Positions 58,209-64,000 of a stretch of 64,000 nt of DNA are shown one piece after another. The translations under genes and the position numbers were made by a program. Each line of letters starts with the position of its first letter. Within the stretch, counting starts at the first letter, position 1. Below the pieces are notes generated by a model, which was not told the DNA's origin, did no database searches, and saw only the letters and a program-made list of their open reading frames with translations. The stretch is from Varibaculum cambriense (GTDB taxonomy: Bacteria > Actinomycetota > Actinomycetes > Actinomycetales > Actinomycetaceae), in the NCBI RefSeq assembly GCF_022133705.1, contig NZ_JAKNHJ010000008.1:45659-109658 (forward strand). The letters run 5' to 3'.

Positions 58209-59030
58209 CTAGGCAGCCATTCCCACGCCGACTACGATCAGCGGAGTGATGATGGCACCAATCGTGGGTCCAACAATCGGTACCCAAGAGTAAGCCCAGT
58301 CAGCGTCCGGCTTTCCACCCTTCATCGGGAGTATGCTGAACATAATACGCGGCCCCAGGTCACGAACCTGGTTGATGGCGTATCCGGTAGGACCACCCAA
58401 ACCAATACCGATGACTACGATACAGAGGGCAACCGCCAAGGGGCCGACCTGAGTCGGGGTACCGCCAGATACCATCACAAAGGTCAACAGGCCGAAGGTA
58501 CCGATGATCTCGGTGAGGGTGTTCCATCCGTAGGAACGTACCTCGGGAGCAGTAGAGAAGCACCACAACTTGGGGCGAGGATCTTCCATCTGCAGGTCGA
58601 AGTGCTTCTTGTAAGCCAAGTAGGCGATTAGCGCACCAACCATCGCTCCCAGCAGTTGGGCAACGATATAAATACACACGTTCGTCCCAGTAACTGGAAT
58701 GCCGCCATCAGCGATACTGGGACCATTTAGAGTTACCTTGCTGTCCAGTCCGTGCCAAACAGCTCTCATGATGGTTACTGCGGGGTTGAGGTGACCACCG
58801 GTCTTATAGGCAGCGTACACACCCATGTACACTGCCAAACCCCACCCGAAGTTGATCATTAACCAGCCGCCGCCGTGACCTTTCGATTTCAAAAGGTTGT
58901 TGGTACAGCAGGTGCCAACACCGAACATCAAAAGAATGGCGGTGCCAAAAAATTCTGATGCGAAAATCTCACCACTACCTGGGGTGGCTGTTGCCATTGG
59001 TACCAGGAGATCATTCAATGTCGCAAACAT
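58209..59030 (-). CDS. glpF: glycerol uptake facilitator, second NPA motif altered
   Basis: A 273-residue aquaglyceroporin with six helices. The first pore motif is normal (GGHLNPAVTI). The second, usually NPA before RD, reads Asn220-Gln221-Val222 (GYAINQVRDLGPR), while the selectivity-filter Arg that follows is kept. A short Pro/Arg cytoplasmic loop (FDLQMEDPRPKLW) and 60 residues after the second motif are usual. ATG follows AAAGGAGCGCGT. First gene of glpF-glpK, divergent from a SorC-type regulator that probably controls it. Confidence 0.92.
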   Translation of the reverse strand: MFATLNDLLVPMATATPGSGEIFASEFFGTAILLMFGVGTCCTNNLLKSKGHGGGWLMINFGWGLAVYMGVYAAYKTGGHLNPAVTIMRAVWHGLDSKVTLNGPSIADGGIPVTGTNVCIYIVAQLLGAMVGALIAYLAYKKHFDLQMEDPRPKLWCFSTAPEVRSYGWNTLTEIIGTFGLLTFVMVSGGTPTQVGPLAVALCIVVIGIGLGGPTGYAINQVRDLGPRIMFSILPMKGGKPDADWAYSWVPIVGPTIGAIITPLIVVGVGMAA

Positions 59031-59167
59031 ACGCGCTCCTTTGCGCTAGGTTATGGGATTATTTTTTATTCAGTTTTGTTAGGTCATGGTTAAAAGTGAG
59101 AAATCTTCTGCGATGCCTCTCACTTTTTCCCAATGGTCTACTTCCATTTTTTGCTTTCGGACACTAA

Positions 59168-59186
59168 TGTTCAACATAGTAGAACA
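59168..59186. promoter_or_regulatory. possible operator in the glpF/regulator divergent gap
   Basis: TGTTC (59168-59172) and GAACA (59182-59186) form a short inverted repeat with a 9-bp spacer, between glpF and the SorC-type regulator gene. Confidence 0.3.
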
Positions 59187-59218
59187 AACGTGCGTACATA
59201 AGCCTCGAGGTGAGATTT

Positions 59219-60220
59219 TTGTCAAAGGAAGTAAAACCAACCGAGGATCAGTTTACCGAAGAGAATGTCAATAGAGATGAATTGGCACGCGCTGCTGCGC
59301 TGGCTTATTACGTACAGGGACAAACGATGGAGGCCATCCGCCGTCGCATGGGAGTGTCCCGCTCTACGGTATCCCGCCTGTTGTCATATGCCCGCAAGCG
59401 CGGAATCGTCACCATTTCGGTGCAAACCTCAAATACGCCGCACACCCGCTTAGAGCGACAATTGCAGGACCGATTTGGGATAAATGTACACATAGTGGAA
59501 ATGCCTCCCGACACTACCCAAAACCGCGTCCTCGAAAACGTTACGAAAACCGCTGCTCAAATGTTAGGGCAGATGGTCAATGACGGTGAAGTAGTAGGGA
59601 TTGCCTGGGGGAACACCACTACCGAGATGGCCGGTCACATAACTCAAAAGGACGTCGATAACGTCACCTTGGTACAGCTAAATGGCGCGGCTTCCACCGA
59701 AACTTCCGGTATCGCGCATGTAGGCGGGATCCTAGCGCGCATGGCTTATCAGTGGAAGGCTAATATCGTACAGTTCCCGGTTCCCGCTTTCTTTGATGAT
59801 CCCGCTACTAAAGAGGCGCTTTGGCGGGAAGGATCGGTACGGCGCGTCCTCAACTGGCAGGAAAAATGTACTTTAGCAGTGTTTAGCGTAGGGGCATTAC
59901 GGGCGGAAATTCCTTCCCACGTTTATGCCGCCGGTTACCTCTCACGCAGCGAGTTAAACAAATTGGCGCTGGATAAAGTAGTGGGGGATGTTTGTACGGT
60001 ACTTATCAGGCCGGACGGATCCTGGAGTGATATTTCCTTAAATCGGCGCGCCACTGGCCCTAGCCCCGATCAGCTGCGTCGTATTCCTCGGCGTTTTTGC
60101 GTGGTTGCGGGGAAGAACAAAGCACAGTCCCTGCTAGGAGCGCTTAACGCGGGGGTGGCTACCGATTTGGTTTGCGATAAAGCGATAGCGGAAAAGGTTT
60201 GGGCGCTGGCAAAGTCCTAG
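59219..60220 (+). CDS. SorC/DeoR-type sugar-responsive regulator
   Basis: 333 residues. An N-terminal HTH (about 20-65; MEAIRRRMGVSRSTVSRLLS and YARKRGIVTI) precedes a sugar-phosphate-binding domain (about 70-330; VGIAWGNTTTEMAGHI, VVAGKNKAQSLLGALNAGVA). Members sense phosphorylated sugars or glycerol derivatives. The TTG at 59219 follows GAGGTGAGATT, so it is preferred to a GTG at 59210. Divergent from glpF-glpK, the most likely target. murB begins 9 bp downstream. Confidence 0.9.
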   Translation: MSKEVKPTEDQFTEENVNRDELARAAALAYYVQGQTMEAIRRRMGVSRSTVSRLLSYARKRGIVTISVQTSNTPHTRLERQLQDRFGINVHIVEMPPDTTQNRVLENVTKTAAQMLGQMVNDGEVVGIAWGNTTTEMAGHITQKDVDNVTLVQLNGAASTETSGIAHVGGILARMAYQWKANIVQFPVPAFFDDPATKEALWREGSVRRVLNWQEKCTLAVFSVGALRAEIPSHVYAAGYLSRSELNKLALDKVVGDVCTVLIRPDGSWSDISLNRRATGPSPDQLRRIPRRFCVVAGKNKAQSLLGALNAGVATDLVCDKAIAEKVWALAKS

Positions 60221-60229
60221 AATAGAGCC

Positions 60230-61492
60230 ATGGTAAAAACCGATTTCACTGACGCTTGCGAGTGGATCCCTCCCCACGCCGACCATCTACCCACCCAGCC
60301 AGTTCCGGCTTGGTATCGAAGCAATGAAGTAGCCCCTGGTAGTGGCGATAGCGCGAAAATCCCGGCTTTGCAGGATATGACCACTATCAAAGTTGGGGGA
60401 GTGCCCGCCGATTTTATCCCGGTTGATACCGAGGATGATTTCGTGGCGGCAATTCGCGCAGCCGATAAAGAACGCCGTCCCCTGTTGGTGCTAGGGGGCG
60501 GTTCTAATCTGCTTTGTGCCGATCAGTTAAATGATTTGGTAGTTATCCAAGATCGGCGCAGCGGGATTAAGGTTACCGAAGATACTGCTTGTGGGGGCGC
60601 AATGGTTAGTGCCCCGGCTGGTCAGTCCTGGGACGAGTTCGTGTGTGGGTGCATTGATAATGACCAGATGGGTTTAGAGGCGCTTTCGGGGATACCGGGA
60701 ACGGTGGGGGCAGCCCCGGTTCAAAACATTGGCGCCTATGGTCATGAAGTGGCCGAAACCTTGTCTACGGTGCGGGTTTTTGATCGTATCCGGGACGCAA
60801 TCCGGATTTTGCCGGTCGGGGATTTACATCTCGGCTACCGCACCTCGATTATTAAACGCTCCCTTCACGATGAGCAGGCAGGAGGCGGACGTATTTGGAC
60901 TAATACCGGGCGTTACGTGGTGCTTTCTGCCGATTTTCAACTAGCTCATGCTTCATTGTCTGCCCCGATTGAATATCAACAGCTGGCTGACAAGTTGGGG
61001 GTAAAACTGGGGGAGCGTGCCGATATGCGGGAAGTCCGCCAGGCAGTTTTAGAGCTGCGCCGCTCCAAAGGAATGGTACTTGACCCTGCCGACCCCGATA
61101 CTTACTCTTGTGGTTCTTTCTTTACTAATCCGATTATCTCTAACGAGGACGCGCTGAAGCTTCCCGCCGCGGCTCCCCGTTTTCCGGTTTATGATTTACA
61201 GCTGCGTAATTCCGTTACCGGAGTGGCTCCGAAACTTGAGGGAGTGGTGAAAACTTCTGCGGCCTGGCTGATTTCGCACGCTGGTTTTTCTAAAGGTTTT
61301 TCCCTGGATTGTGCGAATGGAGATGACCTTCCGGTGAGGGCGTCACTATCTAATAAACACGTCCTGGCGCTAACTAATCGCGCCTCAGCTTCTAGCGTCG
61401 ATATTGCGCAGCTGGCAGCCACGATTAAACGTGGGGTGTGGGAAAAATTTGGGGTTGAACTGGTAGAAGAACCAGTCCAGGTAGGATTCTAA
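60230..61492 (+). CDS. murB: UDP-N-acetylenolpyruvylglucosamine reductase
   Basis: A 420-residue FAD enzyme making UDP-MurNAc for peptidoglycan. The FAD motif LVLGGGSNLLCADQLNDLVV, GIPGTVGAAPVQNIGAYG and the catalytic-Ser segment SCGSFFTNP (Ser296) are present. About 45 residues precede the FAD domain, longer than in E. coli. It lacks the YxQ and helix region of type I enzymes only partially, so I do not assign a subtype. It lies 9 bp after the regulator and ends at a strong hairpin. Confidence 0.95.
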   Translation: MVKTDFTDACEWIPPHADHLPTQPVPAWYRSNEVAPGSGDSAKIPALQDMTTIKVGGVPADFIPVDTEDDFVAAIRAADKERRPLLVLGGGSNLLCADQLNDLVVIQDRRSGIKVTEDTACGGAMVSAPAGQSWDEFVCGCIDNDQMGLEALSGIPGTVGAAPVQNIGAYGHEVAETLSTVRVFDRIRDAIRILPVGDLHLGYRTSIIKRSLHDEQAGGGRIWTNTGRYVVLSADFQLAHASLSAPIEYQQLADKLGVKLGERADMREVRQAVLELRRSKGMVLDPADPDTYSCGSFFTNPIISNEDALKLPAAAPRFPVYDLQLRNSVTGVAPKLEGVVKTSAAWLISHAGFSKGFSLDCANGDDLPVRASLSNKHVLALTNRASASSVDIAQLAATIKRGVWEKFGVELVEEPVQVGF

Positions 61493-61494
61493 AA

Positions 61495-61532
61495 GTTTGG
61501 GGGTTTCGGATATTAATCCGAAACCCCCAAAC
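61495..61532. terminator. bidirectional terminator between murB and the MFS gene
   Basis: A perfect 17-bp stem (GTTTGGGGGTTTCGGAT, 61495-61511, with 61516-61532) and 4-nt loop begin 2 bp after the murB stop, between convergent genes. Confidence 0.88.
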
Positions 61533-61577
61533 ACTATTTATTTAAGCTATAGATTCAATAACCGATTAGTGAATCTA

Positions 61578-62927
61578 TTATTCGGTTTCCAGCTTTGCCG
61601 CTTCTATTTCCTTGTTATCAGCTTTTTTATTGAAGAAAGCGAGGGTGAACGCACAGGCGGCTCCCAAAGCTGACACCAAAATGGTTATCAGGAATAGTTT
61701 TCCAAATAGGGGAGCTGCCGCTTCCATCGAGCTGGCTTTATTGGCTTGTTCAACAATCTTGCCTGCCCAGGGATTTGCCCAGAACACCGGGGCATAAGCC
61801 AGGAAAGAGCCAACGGCCATTGCGGAACCGTTAATAGCTGCTGGTAAATGGAGCTCGGCGACTGGGGCTAGAATAACGGCTTTACCCATGAAAACCCCGA
61901 TTGCCATCACCATAAGCAGAATCATTGAAATCCACATAGCAGATTCATTTACCGGCAAAACATAGACTAGACCAGCACCGATAGCGGTAACTGTCAGGGA
62001 AACTCCCATCATGACGGTAGATGATTTGAAAATGTAATCAGCTACTACTCCCGAAACCAAGCCGGCGAATACCCCGACTAGACCGGTGTTGAAGATACCA
62101 AAGGCACCCGAAACTCCATCTGAGGCTTTGAAAACGATAGTCATATAGGGAGCGGAAGCATAAATCAGGTGAACGTATGCCCAGTAAACACACATGGCGG
62201 CCAGTCCAGCTAGCCAGACCCGGGGACGCATTAGCACTTTACCGAGACCTATTAGGGCGGCGAGATTGTCCGAGTGGGATTCCTCGTGAGCAATAGCGTT
62301 GGAAGGAACCATCTTCAGTAGGGCAATAATCATGGGGATTAGCAATAGTGCGTACGCCATAGCAAAAATCCACATGATGGTTTCTTTATTATCTGGACGC
62401 CAGGCAATTAGCCCTACTACCAGTAGATTCATCAGCATTTCTGATCCGCGGCGAATGGTTTCCAAAAGTCCCATTGCCAGGCCGCGTCCTTTGCTATTTT
62501 CGTCAGAGGTTACGAAAGAAACCCCGTTCACTACGGCGGGCCAGCCGATGGCATCCCATACCGCCCAGGAAATAGCAATAGCAATCATTACTTTGAAAGA
62601 CAGGTTGGGTACCAGGAACAAAATCATGTAGGTGACTAGTCGCCATCCGCACCAGGCAATCAAAATATGCTTGATTTGGAAACGGTTGTTTATCCAACCG
62701 CCCGGCACGTATAAGAACATGGCAATCCCAATCCAACCCATCAGGGTTCCGAATTGGCCTTCGGTAATGCCAAGCATTGCGCATAGGGGCAACAGTAAAG
62801 CGCCCTTAAAAGCCTCGAAGGAGGAATAGGGAATCTGACCTGACATAACTACTGTCAGGTAGGAACCTATTTTTCCGCGACTCAAAAAATGCGGCCAGCG
62901 CGAAGTTTTTGTCTCGGTAGTAGACAT
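61578..62927 (-). CDS. MFS transporter, possibly for glycerophosphodiesters
   Basis: A 449-residue major facilitator with about 12 helices and a short charged C-terminus. It has no signature I can tie to one substrate. Features include FEAFKGALLLPLCAMLGITE near helix 1 and ETIRRGSEMLMN in the middle. It lies 119 bp downstream of a glycerophosphodiesterase gene on the same strand, which suggests import of glycerophosphodiesters or of a related organophosphate; this is inference from context. ATG follows GAAAGGAAAAAT. A G10 tract lies in the gap upstream. Confidence 0.82.
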   Translation of the reverse strand: MSTTETKTSRWPHFLSRGKIGSYLTVVMSGQIPYSSFEAFKGALLLPLCAMLGITEGQFGTLMGWIGIAMFLYVPGGWINNRFQIKHILIAWCGWRLVTYMILFLVPNLSFKVMIAIAISWAVWDAIGWPAVVNGVSFVTSDENSKGRGLAMGLLETIRRGSEMLMNLLVVGLIAWRPDNKETIMWIFAMAYALLLIPMIIALLKMVPSNAIAHEESHSDNLAALIGLGKVLMRPRVWLAGLAAMCVYWAYVHLIYASAPYMTIVFKASDGVSGAFGIFNTGLVGVFAGLVSGVVADYIFKSSTVMMGVSLTVTAIGAGLVYVLPVNESAMWISMILLMVMAIGVFMGKAVILAPVAELHLPAAINGSAMAVGSFLAYAPVFWANPWAGKIVEQANKASSMEAAAPLFGKLFLITILVSALGAACAFTLAFFNKKADNKEIEAAKLETE

Positions 62928-63017
62928 ATTTTTCCTTTCATTTAAGGGAAAATCATATTGATTTGGTTGATATATTTATTGGTTGCTTGAAACTCGTGGT
63001 AGATAACCGAGTTTTTT

Positions 63018-63027
63018 GGGGGGGGGG
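63018..63027. repeat. G10 homopolymer tract
   Basis: Ten consecutive G on the + strand (C10 in the sense of the flanking genes), preceded by T6, lie 19 bp after the glycerophosphodiesterase stop and 90 bp before the MFS start. A 7-bp inverted repeat (62990-62996 with 63008-63014) adjoins it. Such tracts are prone to slippage. Confidence 0.85.
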
Positions 63028-63046
63028 TAATAGTTGATTGATTGAA

Positions 63047-63784
63047 TTAATTACGGGGAGGAATCAGGTGGGCAGTATCGGTGAATACCCCGGTTACGCC
63101 CCAATTGAATAGTTCATTAGCCCGGGCAGGAGAGTTCACTGTCCACACGTTTACCCCAAAACCAGCATCTCTAAATGCCCGCACTTTTTCACGGGTTAAA
63201 CCGGTGTCCTCGGGGTGGATATAGCTAGCCCCCACCAGTTCTAGAACTGAGCGCCAATCATCATAGAGGGCGCAAGTCTCATAGAGACACCCCAGGGGAA
63301 TCTCCGGGGCGAGGGCGTGGAATTCGGATAGCAGTACATGGTTGAAGCAAGAAACAATAACTTCTGGTCCGTCTAGACGCTTTAGTTCACTGATTACGGC
63401 CTTTATGAGCTGGCGGGTCATGGTGGCGCCGGCTTCATTCGACTTTATTTCGATATTGGCGTTCAGTCCGGTTTCGTTCATAAAATCCACGAGTTGATGG
63501 AGCGTTGGTAAAGGCTCCCCCGCAAACTCGGGACTAAACCAACTACCGGCATCAATGCTGGTCAGATCTTTGGCAGTTAATTCATAATAACCACCAGTTT
63601 TGTTGGTGGTGCGATCCAAAGTAGTGTCATGGCAAATAATGGCAGTGCCGTCACCTAAAATATCAACATCGGTTTCAATCCAGTTAAGCCCATGTTCAAC
63701 TACTTTTTTGAACGCTGACATGGTGTTTTCGGGAGCTAGAGTGTTTAACCCCCGATGCGCAAATACCCGGTTTTCTAGTTTCAT
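63047..63784 (-). CDS. ugpQ: glycerophosphodiester phosphodiesterase
   Basis: A 245-residue GDPD that releases glycerol-3-phosphate from glycerophosphodiesters. The catalytic/metal residues are visible: His10-Arg11 (FAHRG), Glu37 and Asp39 (IETDVDILGDG) and His52 (ICHD). There is no signal peptide, so it acts in the cytoplasm on imported substrate. ATG follows AAAGGCTACTG. The MFS gene downstream is a likely partner, and glpK in the same window would serve the same metabolic area. The 216 bp upstream to the window end are AT-rich and show no gene. Confidence 0.93.
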   Translation of the reverse strand: MKLENRVFAHRGLNTLAPENTMSAFKKVVEHGLNWIETDVDILGDGTAIICHDTTLDRTTNKTGGYYELTAKDLTSIDAGSWFSPEFAGEPLPTLHQLVDFMNETGLNANIEIKSNEAGATMTRQLIKAVISELKRLDGPEVIVSCFNHVLLSEFHALAPEIPLGCLYETCALYDDWRSVLELVGASYIHPEDTGLTREKVRAFRDAGFGVNVWTVNSPARANELFNWGVTGVFTDTAHLIPPRN

Positions 63785-64000
63785 TTATCAGTAGCCTTTT
63801 CGTTACCAGGTTGCCCTCATTGGCAGACCTACATTAACTATTAGAACTTTACGAAAATAATATAAGAAAACCCTGGATAAAAACTGCTGCACATTTTTTC
63901 TGCTCCCTAAAAATAAAATTAGAAAATGTGCGAGAAGTAAAAATCGGGGTTAATACCTGAATTGTGTGTATAAATTCGTTGTTTTTTGGGGTTTGATCAG

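Overview
The window looks like chromosomal DNA of a Gram-positive, moderate-GC actinobacterium, most plausibly an Actinomycetaceae member (Varibaculum/Mobiluncus-like). That placement is inferred from actinobacterial neighbourhoods (FABP-ygfZ, mutT1-ppk, clpC, NADPH-ferredoxin reductase), a giant wall-anchored protein with ester-bond repeats, frequent GTG/TTG starts with strong Shine-Dalgarno sequences, and nearly perfect hairpin terminators. No rRNA, tRNA, CRISPR array, transposase or integrase was seen.

Layout. 1-2258: FABP-family protein (5' end cut by the window), ygfZ and dtd. 2753-12475: one 3240-residue surface adhesin with signal peptide, putative thioester head, 11 T-Q ester-bond (VaFE-type) repeats, 9 DUF5979/Cna-B-like modules and an LAKTG sorting signal. 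It is followed by a terminator and a 302-bp nested inverted-repeat element. 13215-17122: sialidase and NanT-like transporter operon. 17663-22314: membrane protein, cyclophilin, rhomboid protease and clpC. 22280-22892: a 34-bp direct repeat of the clpC 3' end brackets an orphan XRE regulator with a 24-bp palindromic operator. 23067-25743: two overlapping genes of unclear function (HAD-like; Pro/Ala-rich with a DUF3320-like tail). 25904-31250: putA and putP for proline use. 31659-36867: ispF, a MutT1-type Nudix/phosphatase, ppk and an unknown gene. 37150-40580: ferredoxin reductase, htpX and a hexose-6-phosphate epimerase.

40721-48791 is a divergent module: two ABC ATPase/FtsX-type permease pairs facing a histidine kinase and a LuxR-type regulator. 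One ATPase has lost its signature motif, Walker B glutamate and H-loop histidine, so it is probably the inert half of a heterodimer. 48859-54749: nagA, a sugar nucleotidyltransferase, and a sugar ABC importer (lipoprotein plus two permeases, no ATPase). 55041-56402: U32 peptidase/tRNA hydroxylation-type protein. 56623-60220: glpF-glpK with a divergent SorC-type regulator. 60230-61492: murB. 61578-63784: glycerophosphodiesterase and an MFS transporter separated by a G10 tract.

Together the genes suggest a host-mucosa commensal: adhesion (giant adhesin), glycan foraging (sialidase, NanT, nagA, sugar ABC), use of proline, glycerol and phospholipid-derived glycerophosphodiesters, and a two-component-controlled ABC module of the kind often used against antimicrobial peptides.
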